A stretch of DNA of 64,000 bases from DASZQY01 sp035548515 (GCA_035548515.1 DASZSW010000023.1:15928-79927); one strand, 5' to 3'. Shown: positions 26,775 to 37,678, counted from the stretch's first letter. Notes: generated from the sequence alone by a model not told the origin. Made by a program: numbers and translations.

Positions 26775-29056
26775 CCGTTCACCCGTGTCACGCTGGAAAC
26801 GACCGGGCGCGACTTCAGTTGCGCGATCAGCCGATTGAGATGCTTCACGTCGAAGACTTCGACGTCGATGAGGATCACCGAGAAATCCGGGGCCGAGCTG
26901 GTGATCTTGATGTTGGAGATGTTGCCCTCGTTGTCGGCGATCACCTGCGCGACTTGCGCCAAGGTTCCAGGCTCGTTGATCGCAGTCACCTCGATGCGTA
27001 CCGGGAAACGGGCGGTCGTGCTCTCGTCGATGTCCCAGCGCACGTCCAGCCAGCGCTCCGGCTGGTCGTCGAATTCCTTCAGCGCCGGCGACTGGATCGG
27101 GAAGATGGTGACGCCTTCGCCTTGTGTGAGGATGCCGACGATGCGCTCGCCGGGCACCGCACCGCTGTCGGCGAAGCGCACGGCGCTCTCGCCGTTGAGG
27201 CCGCGGATGGGAATGGCCGCCGCAGCGGGCCCGGGCTTGGTTGGACCGACCGCGGGCCGGCGCGAGAGGCCCGGCACGCGGAACTTGAGGCCCGAACCGC
27301 GCTTCAGGCCGAACCAGCCTTCCTCGCTCTTCGGCTTGGCGCGGGCGCGATCTTCCTTGTGGTCGGGGTAGACGGCGCGCACGACGTTTGCCGACGGGAT
27401 CTCGCCGCGGCCGACGGCCGCGAGCGCATCCTCGACGTTGGACTGTGCGAGGCGCGGCAGAGCTTTCGCGACCAGGTCCTCGCTGAAGGGACGGTTCGCC
27501 CGCGCGAATGCGCGTTCCAGGATCTGCTTGCCGAGGCCGGCGTATTGCTTGCGCACCACCTGGCGCGTGGCGCGGCGGATGGCAGAGCGCGCCTTACCGG
27601 TGACGACCATGGATTCCCACGCCGGCGGTGGCACCTGCGCCTTGGAGGTTACGATCTCGACCTCGTCGCCGTTATGCAGCTCCGTCATCAGCGGCAGGTT
27701 GCGGCCGTTGATCTTGGCGCCGACGCACGTGTCGCCGACGTCGGTATGGACGGCGTAGGCGAAGTCGATCGGCGTGGCGCCGCGCGGCAGCGCGATCAGG
27801 CGGCCCTTGGGCGTGAAGCAGAAGACCTGGTCCTGGAACAGCTCCAGCTTGGTGTGCTCGAGGAACTCCTCCGGCGTGTCGCCTTCAGCCAGCATGCCAA
27901 CCGTGCGACGCAGCCACTCGTAGGCGCGGATTTCGTCGTTGAAGCCGGGAAGCGACGGAGCGCTGGCGCTGTGTTCGGCGCCATTGCCGTTGGTATGTCC
28001 GTTGCCGTTGGTGTGCGGCGTGACACCGTCCTTGTAGAGGGCATGCGTCGCAATCCCATACTCGGCGACGCGGTGCATCTCGGGCGTGCGGATCTGGAGC
28101 TCGACGCGCTGGCGGCCCGGGCCGACGACCGTGGTGTGGATCGAGCGGTAGTCGTTCTGCTTCGGCGTCGAGATGTAATCCTTGAAGCGGCCGGGTACGG
28201 CGGGCCAGGTGGTATGCACCACGCCGACCGCGGCGTAGCACTTGTCGACGCTGCCCACGATGACGCGGAAGCCGATGATGTCGGAAAGCTGCTCGAAGCT
28301 GACCGCCTTGCGCTCCATCTTGCGGAAGATCGAGTAGGGGCGTTTCTCGCGACCTTTCACCTCGGCGAAGATACCGGTCTTGCCGAGCAGGTCGGTCAGT
28401 TCCTCCTCGATGCGCGCGATCAGCGCCTCGTTGCGGCCACGCAGTTCGCCGAGGCGGCGCACGATCGTGGCGTGGGCTTCGGGGTTCACCGTGCGGAACG
28501 CCAGCTCCTCCAGCTCCTCGCGCATGTCGTGCATGCCCATGCGTCCGGCGAGCGGGGCGTAAATCTCCAGCGTCTCCTCTGCGATGCGCGTCCGCGCTTC
28601 CGCCGGCATGTGCTGCAGCGTGCGCATGTTGTGGAGGCGATCGGCGAGCTTCACCAGCAGGACGCGGATGTCGGACGAGATCGCGAGCAGGAGCTTCCGG
28701 AGGTTCTCCGCCTGCGCCGCCTTCTTCGACACGAGGTCGAGCTTCTTGATCTTGGTCAGGCCCTCGACCAGACGGCCGATGTCCTCGCCGAACATCTGGT
28801 CGATCTCGGCGCGGGTGGCGTCGGTGTCCTCGATCGTGTCGTGGAGCAGGGCGACCGCTATCGTGGAGTCGTCGAGCTTCAGGTCCGTCAGGATGCCGGC
28901 GACTTCCAACGGATGGGAAAAATAGGGGTCGCCGTTGGCGCGCTGCTGCGAGCCATGCTTCTGCATGGCGTACACGTAAGCCTTGTTCAGCAGGTTTTCG
29001 TCCGCGCCGGGATTGTAGCGCGTCACCCGCTCAACGAGTTCGTACTGGCGCATCAT
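26771..29056 (-). CDS. rsh: Bifunctional (p)ppGpp synthetase/hydrolase RSH
   Basis: A 761-residue alarmone enzyme of the stringent response. Domains in order: HD hydrolase (about 25-180) with intact metal motif VALLHDTIEDT and VKLADRLHNMRTL, synthetase (about 230-350) with RPYSIFRKMERK and DIIGFRVIV, TGS (about 400-465), a helical/zinc-finger-like region, and ACT (about 680-761). The intact HD motif means hydrolysis is likely as well as synthesis, as for the single Rel of most alphaproteobacteria. A His/Asn/Gly-rich stretch near 355-370 (NGNGHTNGNG) is an unusual insertion before TGS. It heads the minus-strand block. Confidence 0.95.
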   Translation of the reverse strand: MMRQYELVERVTRYNPGADENLLNKAYVYAMQKHGSQQRANGDPYFSHPLEVAGILTDLKLDDSTIAVALLHDTIEDTDATRAEIDQMFGEDIGRLVEGLTKIKKLDLVSKKAAQAENLRKLLLAISSDIRVLLVKLADRLHNMRTLQHMPAEARTRIAEETLEIYAPLAGRMGMHDMREELEELAFRTVNPEAHATIVRRLGELRGRNEALIARIEEELTDLLGKTGIFAEVKGREKRPYSIFRKMERKAVSFEQLSDIIGFRVIVGSVDKCYAAVGVVHTTWPAVPGRFKDYISTPKQNDYRSIHTTVVGPGRQRVELQIRTPEMHRVAEYGIATHALYKDGVTPHTNGNGHTNGNGAEHSASAPSLPGFNDEIRAYEWLRRTVGMLAEGDTPEEFLEHTKLELFQDQVFCFTPKGRLIALPRGATPIDFAYAVHTDVGDTCVGAKINGRNLPLMTELHNGDEVEIVTSKAQVPPPAWESMVVTGKARSAIRRATRQVVRKQYAGLGKQILERAFARANRPFSEDLVAKALPRLAQSNVEDALAAVGRGEIPSANVVRAVYPDHKEDRARAKPKSEEGWFGLKRGSGLKFRVPGLSRRPAVGPTKPGPAAAAIPIRGLNGESAVRFADSGAVPGERIVGILTQGEGVTIFPIQSPALKEFDDQPERWLDVRWDIDESTTARFPVRIEVTAINEPGTLAQVAQVIADNEGNISNIKITSSAPDFSVILIDVEVFDVKHLNRLIAQLKSRPVVSSVTRVNG

Positions 29057-29156
29057 TGCCGCGTACCACGGGAAAGGCGCCGGCCGGGGAGGGCGCCGGA
29101 AACATCATAGCAGATATAGTGTCCGTTGGGTTTACGGGGGATAGGCCAAAAACGCG

Positions 29157-29924
29157 TCAAACCGCCGTAAATCCGTTGTCGACGAACAAATGCGTGCCGG
29201 TGATGAAGGCGGCCTCGTCGCTGAGCAGGAAGACAACGGCGCCGGCGATGTCGTCCGGCTTGCCCATGCGGCCCTGCTGCATGGCGATTGTGGCGTCGGA
29301 AACGTCGATGCCATAGCGGGTGAGGCCCGCTACCTCGCGCTTGCCGTGCGGCGTGTCGATGAAGCCGGGGCAGATGGCGTTACAGCGCACGCCCTTGTCG
29401 CGGAATTCGACCGCAATTGCCCGGGCGAACATGTGGCAGGCGCCCTTGGTGGTGTCGTAGAGCACCTCGGTTGCCGTCGCGGCGACGGCCGAGATCGACG
29501 AGGTACACACGATCGCGCCGCCGCCGGCACCGATCATCGACGGTAACACCGCTTTCGTCATCAGGAACATCGAGCGGACGTTGATGGCGTGGAGGCTTTC
29601 CCATTCCTCCAGCGTCGTCTCGAGGAATGGTTTGATGACGATCGAGCCGGCGTGGTTGAACAATGCCGTCACTGGCCCGAGTTGGCGGACGACCTCGGCC
29701 ACGGCCTTGCCGACGGCCTGCTCCTGCGTGACGTCGGCTTCGGCGAAGATGGCATTGCCGCCCGCCGCCCGAATCGCAGCGGCGGTTTCGTTCCCGGCCG
29801 CAACGCTGCGGTCGACGACGGCGACGCTGGCGCCCTCGGCGGCGATCGCCTTGGCGGCCGCCGCGCCCATGCCCGTCGCGCCGCCCGAGACCAGCGCCAC
29901 CTTGCCCTTGAGCCGCCCGGCCAT
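29157..29924 (-). CDS. SDR-family oxidoreductase
   Basis: A 255-residue short-chain dehydrogenase/reductase. The cofactor motif is VSGGATGMGAAAAKAIAAEG, an Asp at the end of beta 2 (AVVDRS) favours NAD, and the catalytic set is Ser in CTSSISAV, Tyr-x-x-x-Lys in YDTTKGA, and the Asn in the NHAG region. A C-terminal DNGFTAV is typical. The frame extends upstream, but MAGRLKGKVALVSGG is the natural start. Substrate unknown. It sits between rsh and recO, at what seems to be a rearrangement boundary. Confidence 0.88.
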   Translation of the reverse strand: MAGRLKGKVALVSGGATGMGAAAAKAIAAEGASVAVVDRSVAAGNETAAAIRAAGGNAIFAEADVTQEQAVGKAVAEVVRQLGPVTALFNHAGSIVIKPFLETTLEEWESLHAINVRSMFLMTKAVLPSMIGAGGGAIVCTSSISAVAATATEVLYDTTKGACHMFARAIAVEFRDKGVRCNAICPGFIDTPHGKREVAGLTRYGIDVSDATIAMQQGRMGKPDDIAGAVVFLLSDEAAFITGTHLFVDNGFTAV

Positions 29925-29999
29925 ATCTGTCGCCCTCCGCTTGTCCGAAGCCGGCAAAATCATATGCGATCCGGTGCCGCCAGGGTGTAGATTCCGCGC

Positions 30000-30740
30000 A
30001 TGCAGTGGACCGACGAAGGCGTGATCATCGGCACGCGCCGGCATGGCGAGACGAGCCTGATCGTCGAGCTGATGACGGCGGCGCACGGCCGCCATCTCGG
30101 TCTCGTGCGCGGCGGCCGTTCGCGCCGCGTCCAGCCGATGCTCCAGCCCGGCAACTCGGTAACCGCGACGTGGCGCGCGCGGCTCGATGCCCACCTCGGA
30201 CACTATACCGTGGAGGGCACGACCGAGCGCGCGGCGCGCCTGATCGAGGGTGCGGCCGGCCTCTATGGCATCCAGGCGCTGGCGGCGCTGCTCCGGCTGC
30301 TGCCCGAGCGGGACTCGCATCCGAAGCTTTACGACGGTCTGGTCGCGATCCTCGACTACCTCGACGATCCGCTGATCGCCGGCGGACTGATCGTGCGTTT
30401 CGAGCTGAAGCTGCTCGACGATCTGGGCTTCGGCCTCGACCTGGCCGAGTGCGCGGCGACCGGTGGCAACGACGACCTCGCTTACGTCTCGCCGAAGACG
30501 GGCAGGGCGGTGAGCCGCTCGGCCGGGGAGCCGTATCACGACCGTTTGCTGCCGCTGCCGGCGTTCCTGCTGGAGGCGCCGTCGCAATCCCAACCCGATG
30601 CGGAAGCCGTCGCCGCGGCGTTCCACCTCACCGGCTACTTCCTCGCGCGCCATGTGTACGAGCCGCGCGGGCTGGAACCCTCCGAGGCGCGGAGGGCCTT
30701 CCTCGGGCTGGTGGCGAGGCAGCGCGACGCAGCGGCGTAG
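30000..30740 (+). CDS. recO: DNA repair protein RecO
   Basis: A 246-residue protein that helps load RecA at gaps through RecR. The OB-fold start is MQWTDEGVIIGTRRHGETSL, then GGRSRRVQPMLQPGN, with the helical C-terminal domain containing FELKLLDDLGFGLDLAECA, as in alphaproteobacterial RecO. In relatives recO usually follows era; here it is separated from era by the inverted-looking block. The 926-base repeat region follows. Confidence 0.94.
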   Translation: MQWTDEGVIIGTRRHGETSLIVELMTAAHGRHLGLVRGGRSRRVQPMLQPGNSVTATWRARLDAHLGHYTVEGTTERAARLIEGAAGLYGIQALAALLRLLPERDSHPKLYDGLVAILDYLDDPLIAGGLIVRFELKLLDDLGFGLDLAECAATGGNDDLAYVSPKTGRAVSRSAGEPYHDRLLPLPAFLLEAPSQSQPDAEAVAAAFHLTGYFLARHVYEPRGLEPSEARRAFLGLVARQRDAAA

Positions 30741-30780
30741 GTAGGCAAGCCCCTTCAGTCGGCTAACGCCGGTGCAGCGC

Positions 30781-30835
30781 GGGTCCTCCCTGCGGAGCGG
30801 GGGAGGGGGACCATGCGAAGCATGGTGGAGGGGGC
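30781..30835. repeat. Intergenic repeat type A, copy 1
   Basis: A 55-base element ending in the palindrome ACCATGCGAAGCATGGT, inside a frame of GGGGGA and GGAGGGGGC. It is near-identical to copies at 30920 and 31432. It differs by a few substitutions (CCCTGCGGAGC) in the 5' half. Confidence 0.9.
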
Positions 30836-30850
30836 AGGCACCCGAGTTGG

Positions 30851-30900
30851 CCCCCTCAGTCGGCTTCGCCGACAGCTCCCCCGTAAACGGGGGAGCACCC
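30851..30900. repeat. Intergenic repeat type D, copy 1
   Basis: A 50-base element with two short hairpins: GTCGG-CTTCG-CCGAC and GCTCCCCC-GTAAAC-GGGGGAGC. It is near-identical to the copy at 31510. A partial copy of the first hairpin lies at about 30750-30775. Confidence 0.9.
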
Positions 30901-30919
30901 AGACCGCCGGTGCAGCGGC

Positions 30920-30975
30920 GGGTCCTCCCCCGCGAAGCGGGGGAGGGGGACCATGCGAAGCATGGTGGAGGGGGC
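30920..30975. repeat. Intergenic repeat type A, copy 2
   Basis: A 56-base element with the inner palindrome CTCCCCCGCGAAGCGGGGGAG followed by ACCATGCGAAGCATGGT. It follows copy D by 19 bases and has no D element after it. Best-paired of the three copies. Confidence 0.9.
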
Positions 30976-31431
30976 CTGCACCGGCGGCATCCGGGCATAA
31001 CTTCAAACTTATCCCCACCGCCAAAACCGCGCGTACACTCCGCCCATCCTTCCTCGACACGAGGGGCGCCAACCGGTGGCGACCTGAAGGCGGAGGGAGG
31101 ATGCGGTTCCCTGCCGACACCCGGTCACGCACCGGGGTCGCGGGGCGAGCATGAGCGGACCGGCGGCACTACGACCGCCTGCCCACGTCGGGCTGTAGGT
31201 ACGTCGCGTTAAGGCCTGGCCGGCGAAGCCGGAGAAGGCGCTCCCGTCGAGGAGCTAGCCGCGATCCGGACCGAAGCGCCGGTCATGTCCGATAACGGCC
31301 GCGGCGGGCGCCCGGAAGGCGCCCCAAAAATGCGGACTACCCGCTTGGCACCCGCCAGGCGCCCGCCACCCCTCGGCTTAAGCCTCGGGCGCCAATGCGT
31401 CGCGAGAAGGAGAGCCCATGCCCGGCGGGCC

Positions 31432-31487
31432 GGGTCCTTCCCTGCGAAGCGGGGGAGGGGGACCATGCGCAGCATGGTGGAGGGGGC
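31432..31487. repeat. Intergenic repeat type A, copy 3
   Basis: A 56-base element with ACCATGCGCAGCATGGT and GGAGGGGGC, differing from copy 1 and 2 at a few positions. It is followed 22 bases later by a D element, so the A-D unit of 30781-30900 is repeated here as a direct repeat. Confidence 0.9.
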
Positions 31488-31509
31488 AGGCGCCCCGCCC
31501 CGTGGCATG

Positions 31510-31560
31510 CCCCTCAGTCGGCTAGCGCCGACAGCTCCCCCGTAAACGGGGGAGCACCCC
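31510..31560. repeat. Intergenic repeat type D, copy 2
   Basis: A 51-base element with the same two hairpins as the copy at 30851. The first loop reads CTAGCG in place of CTTCG. It lies about 106 bases before the parC start. Confidence 0.9.
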
Positions 31561-31666
31561 GGCGTCGGAACCGTCGAAGGCGGTGGTCGCGGTCGCACAC
31601 CGCCCCCGGAGCAAACTGCCCGTTTCGCCTTGAAACGCCCGCTCCGGCAAGGCTACTTCCCACCCC

Positions 31667-33919
<2,253 letters not shown>

Positions 33920-33921
33920 CG

Positions 33922-34314
33922 ATGCTCGCCAGCGCCGAAACGAAGTGGGCGGTGCTCACCGCGTTCAACGCGCTCATCGACCACATCGCCAACGGGCGGC
34001 TCAACGAGACGATGGCGTGCTTCACCGAGGATGCCGACGTGGCTCTATTCGGATCGGAACTCGCGGACACCAGCCTCGGCGTCGAAGCCATCCGTGCCCA
34101 TGTGGCGGAGATTTACGCGCGGCCCTATCGCGTATTGTTCGATCTCCAGCCGGGCAAAGTCTCGGCGCGCGGCAACGTGGCGTGGCTTACCGCCGAGGGT
34201 ACATACCGCCTGTCGACCGAGGACGAGGGTCATCCATACCGGCTCTCGGCGATCCTGGAGCGCCGGACCGACCGCTGGTTGTGGCAACGCTTCGACGGCT
34301 CGGAGCCGCGCTGA
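33922..34314 (+). CDS. SnoaL/NTF2-like fold protein
   Basis: A 130-residue protein starting MLASAETKWAVLTAFNALID. The pattern FNALIDHIANGRLNETMACF then DADVALFGSE, with a following GVEAIRAHVAEIYA helix and alternating strands ending WLWQRFDGSEP, is that of the cone-like NTF2/SnoaL_3 fold. It starts two bases after parC and is probably translated with it. No catalytic residues can be named with confidence, and the role is unknown. Confidence 0.75.
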   Translation: MLASAETKWAVLTAFNALIDHIANGRLNETMACFTEDADVALFGSELADTSLGVEAIRAHVAEIYARPYRVLFDLQPGKVSARGNVAWLTAEGTYRLSTEDEGHPYRLSAILERRTDRWLWQRFDGSEPR

Positions 34315-34316
34315 GG

Positions 34317-34325
34317 TTATCCACA
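34317..34325 (+). promoter_or_regulatory. Perfect DnaA-box-like 9-mer TTATCCACA
   Basis: The exact DnaA consensus lies three bases past the SnoaL-like stop. Degenerate relatives (GTGTCCACA near 34462, TAATCCACA near 34497) occur in the same 239-base gap. There is no A/T-rich unwinding element or origin neighbour gene, so this is a site candidate only. Confidence 0.3.
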
Positions 34326-34553
34326 GGGATCCCACAAAGGTCCGACGCATGATTCCCGCCGATGTTGCGTTTCGGCAACAAAGGAATAGCGCTGGCAAAT
34401 CAATCGACTACCGGAGTGCCTGTTCCCGGCGCCGCAGCGGCGCGGTCGCTTCGTTCAGATTGTGTCCACAGGCCTCTTGCTAGTTAATGAACGGTTAATC
34501 CACAGTTGCACCCGAGGCAGGCCACGTAGTGTTGCGTTGTGTAGGGGGCGTTT

Positions 34554-37500
34554 GTGCACACCCGTGGCTTTGCGCGTGGCCTTGATGCCGCGCAGGTTCG
34601 AAATCCATCATTCGCGAAGTCTTCGAGCGCCGACGAGTTCCGCGCATTCTTGCGGCGAACGGCTTCAGCGATGGCGATTGCTGCTGGTACGTCGGCTCTG
34701 GCGGCCGGTGCGCACGCTGCGGGGCTCGATATCGGTCCAGGTCAAACGCACAGCGTCACCGGTGCGGAGGTTTTCGACTACCTGAACATCTCAACCACGG
34801 GCATCCTGAACTACGGCAATTCGATCGCGAACCAGGTGCTGGTGAACGACAACGGCGTCAACACGACGTGGTCGGGCATGATCAAAAGCACCACGACGTA
34901 CGTGGACAAGGACGACCAATACCTCGTCAAGAACGGCAATGGGACGGTTACCCTCCAGGACCTGAGCGCGGATGGTACCGAAATCCACATCAGCAAGGGT
35001 ACGATTCAGCAGACGTCGGGCACCAACACACTCTTCATCCTGAATGTCGGGTCGAACCAGCCGCCACCGCTGGCCGGCACGGGAACCTTCAACATCACCG
35101 GCGGCACGCTTACCATTGGGGGAGGGTCGTCGACGCCATTCCCGGCATTGCAGGTCGGCCACTTCGGCGGCACCGGCATCGTCAACCAGAGCGGCGGTAT
35201 TGTGAATCTCACAAACGCGTCGTCGCTGAACATAGGCAACCAGGGTGGCACCGGTACTTACAACATCAGCGGCGGTACGATTGACTTCGCGGGCGGAGGA
35301 TTGTCGATCGGGCGCGAAAACAACAGCGGTGGGCTGCCGCGCGCGACTGATAGCAAGGGCACGCTGAACATCAGCGGCACAGCGCTGGTCGACGTGCACG
35401 GAGCCGCCTCCAGCCTCTTTCTCGGCAACCGGGAGTCGAACACCGACAACCACACTAGCGGGACGATCGTTCAAACGGGAGGGACGTTGCGCATTCGTGA
35501 TGGCGCGACGATGTATCTCTCGGGCAAACGCAGCACGAGCGAGTACGATCTGCTTGGCGGTACCTTCGAAATCGGCGGCAATGCCCTGCAGCCAAACTAC
35601 ACCTCGTCAGGCACGCCGGCGGGTACCTACAAATTCAATCTCGGCGGCGGAACGATCAAGGTCATTGGCACTGACCTAACAACCACCGTGGACGCCACGC
35701 TGGTCAACGGGTCGACTTCGATCATCGACACCACCAACGCCAATGCGACGTGGAACGGCAAGCTGCTGACCGATGGCCTTGGCATGGGCAACCTCACCAA
35801 GATTGGCGGCAACACGCTGACGCTCGGCGGGGTGAACACCTATACCGGCCTCACCACCGTCGCTGGTGGCACGCTGAAACTGACGCCCGTCGACAGCATT
35901 GCAACAAGCTCCGGCGTGGCATTGACCGCCTCAGGGGCGAAGCTGGATGTCAGCTCCAACAACGAGACGATCAAGAATCTCTCCGGTGTGCTTGGCGCGA
36001 GCGTGCAGCTGGGCGGTGCCGGCAAGACCTTCACCTTTGGTGCGTCGGACAGCACCGCGTTCGCTGGCGACATGACCGGCACCGGCAGCGACGTGACGAA
36101 GAAGGGCAGCGGCACATTCACGTTCGGCGGCACGTTCTCCGGCGTAGGCTATCTAACGGTGAATGGCGGCACGCTGGTGACGACCAAGTCCAACTCCATG
36201 TACGGCGCAAGTCCTGTGACCCATACCGTCGTGCAGACTGGCGCCACGTGGGATCTCACCGGTGCGGGACTGCAGACCGTCGGTGACTTCCAGTTGAACG
36301 CGGGCAGCACGCTGGCGGTAACGCTCGGCAACGGCCACGACACCATCGTCGAGACCGGAGCGAACCTTGCCGGTGCGCTCAACGTTCATCGCGGCGACGG
36401 AAACTTCCCACTCAGCCCCTATTTGCTGATGAGTGGGGGGAATGGGTCTATCGCCAACAACTTCTCCGCCGTGACCGACGACATGCCGTTGATCACCATT
36501 ACGAGCGTGAAGGACGTCAACAACAGCAACGTCAAGCTGGTGTTCTCCGTTGCAGGCTCGATTGCCGATCTCGGCAGCACGCCGAACCAAAAGGCGGTCG
36601 GTGGGGCGATCAACAATCTCGGCTCCGGCAACTCGCTCTACGACTCGCTGGTCAATCAGACGCAGGCTGGAGGCCAGTTCGCGCTGCAGCAGCTGGCGGG
36701 CGACTTCCATGCGACGACCAAGGATGCCCTGATCCTCGACACCAACTTCCTCGCCGGGACGGCCGGGCAGCGGCTCGACTACCTCGGCGACGCCGATGGT
36801 GGCGGCGGCGCTGATCCGGCGAACATGGCGGCGGGCAAGAACGTCTGGCTGCAGGGCTACGGGCAGGCGGTGAATCTCGCCGACAGCTCGGGCAATGCCG
36901 GCGATACCGCGGGCACTCACATTGGATTGCTGGCTGGTCTCGAAGGCGGCGCGGGCAACTGGGCGGGCGGCGTGGCCGCCGGTGCAGGCACCGCGAGCAT
37001 CGCGTCCGCCAGCCGGAACTCCAGCGGCAAGATCAACAGCGTCGACCTGCTGGCGTATGCCGGTGATCAGGTTGGCGCCGTCAATCTGCGCATGGGCGGG
37101 TCGTACTCATTCAACACGATCAGCACGACACGCACGGTGCTCGCGCAGACGCTGACGGCAAACTACAAGGCGCGCACCGCGCAGGTGTTCGGCGAGGTCG
37201 GTGCTGATCTCGGTGGCCTCACGCCGTTCGTCGGCGCCAACTACATCAATGTCGCCACCGATGCGTTCTCCGAGGCGGGTGGACCGCCGGCGGCAATATC
37301 GGCGGCGGCCAGCACGGCGAACATCACGTACACCACGCTTGGATTGCGGGCGGAGGCGAATGGCTTCGGCGGAGCGTCGGTGCACGGCATGGCCGGCTGG
37401 CGTCATGCCTTCGGTGACCTCACCCCGATCTCCAATCTTACCATCCAGAGCCAGGGCTATACCGTCTCTGGTGTGCCGATCGCGGCCGACGCGCTGGTGG

Positions 37501-37622
37501 CCGAGGCAGGGGTGGACATCAACGTGAATCCGAACCTGACTATAAGCGCCGGGTACAGCGGTCAGCTCAGTGCTCAGAACCAGGACCACGGCGGACGGGC
37601 GACCGCAACGTTGCGGTTCTAG
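34554..37622 (+). CDS. Autotransporter (type Va secreted protein)
   Basis: A 1022-residue outer-membrane protein. The start is GTG, after a G-rich ribosome-binding stretch. An extended signal region (about 1-55) ends AAGAHA-AG. The passenger (about 56-745) is rich in Gly, Thr, Asn and Ser, with beta-solenoid strands such as GTFNITGGTLTIGGG and TYNISGGTIDFAGG, and an autotransporter-associated strand repeat NTLTLGGVNTYTGLTTVAGG. The C-terminal beta barrel (about 750-1022) begins near KNVWLQGYGQAVNL and ends ATATLRF with the terminal Phe needed for Bam recognition. No protease or lipase motif is seen, so adhesion is the likeliest role. It stands alone and has its own terminator. Confidence 0.88.
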   Translation: MHTRGFARGLDAAQVRNPSFAKSSSADEFRAFLRRTASAMAIAAGTSALAAGAHAAGLDIGPGQTHSVTGAEVFDYLNISTTGILNYGNSIANQVLVNDNGVNTTWSGMIKSTTTYVDKDDQYLVKNGNGTVTLQDLSADGTEIHISKGTIQQTSGTNTLFILNVGSNQPPPLAGTGTFNITGGTLTIGGGSSTPFPALQVGHFGGTGIVNQSGGIVNLTNASSLNIGNQGGTGTYNISGGTIDFAGGGLSIGRENNSGGLPRATDSKGTLNISGTALVDVHGAASSLFLGNRESNTDNHTSGTIVQTGGTLRIRDGATMYLSGKRSTSEYDLLGGTFEIGGNALQPNYTSSGTPAGTYKFNLGGGTIKVIGTDLTTTVDATLVNGSTSIIDTTNANATWNGKLLTDGLGMGNLTKIGGNTLTLGGVNTYTGLTTVAGGTLKLTPVDSIATSSGVALTASGAKLDVSSNNETIKNLSGVLGASVQLGGAGKTFTFGASDSTAFAGDMTGTGSDVTKKGSGTFTFGGTFSGVGYLTVNGGTLVTTKSNSMYGASPVTHTVVQTGATWDLTGAGLQTVGDFQLNAGSTLAVTLGNGHDTIVETGANLAGALNVHRGDGNFPLSPYLLMSGGNGSIANNFSAVTDDMPLITITSVKDVNNSNVKLVFSVAGSIADLGSTPNQKAVGGAINNLGSGNSLYDSLVNQTQAGGQFALQQLAGDFHATTKDALILDTNFLAGTAGQRLDYLGDADGGGGADPANMAAGKNVWLQGYGQAVNLADSSGNAGDTAGTHIGLLAGLEGGAGNWAGGVAAGAGTASIASASRNSSGKINSVDLLAYAGDQVGAVNLRMGGSYSFNTISTTRTVLAQTLTANYKARTAQVFGEVGADLGGLTPFVGANYINVATDAFSEAGGPPAAISAAASTANITYTTLGLRAEANGFGGASVHGMAGWRHAFGDLTPISNLTIQSQGYTVSGVPIAADALVAEAGVDINVNPNLTISAGYSGQLSAQNQDHGGRATATLRF

Positions 37623-37678
37623 GTCGACCAACCGGGTGTGATCCGGGCGTGGGAACGCCGCGCCAGTATCTCTAAAAG

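Larger units (their letters stand above)
30741..31666. other. 926-base intergenic region with repeat array
   Basis: No credible gene lies between recO and parC. The region holds three copies of one palindromic element, two full copies and one partial copy of a second, and a central segment (about 30976-31431) with a different sequence. The stretch near 31000-31070 (GCGTACACTCCGCCC and CCTCGACACGAGGGGCGC) resembles a sequence I recall between genes in Bradyrhizobium-type genomes, often mis-annotated as protein. Short frames here are repeats read by chance. Confidence 0.75.

Noticed and set aside
26819..29110. Open frame of 763 codons on the plus strand opposite rsh
   Set aside because: Antisense shadow in high-G+C sequence. 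Its translation is Arg/Ala/His/Asp-rich and has no domain, while the minus strand has every RSH domain.
30750..31560. CRISPR array suggested by several short repeats
   Set aside because: The repeats are few, unevenly spaced and of two different kinds with strong internal palindromes, and there are no cas genes.
31140..31600. Short protein-coding frames in the recO-parC gap
   Set aside because: They are translations of the A and D repeats, low in complexity and without ribosome-binding sites.
34315..34553. Replication origin, because of the DnaA-box-like sites
   Set aside because: Only one perfect box, no A/T-rich unwinding region, and none of the genes that flank alphaproteobacterial origins (hemE, dnaA, parAB).
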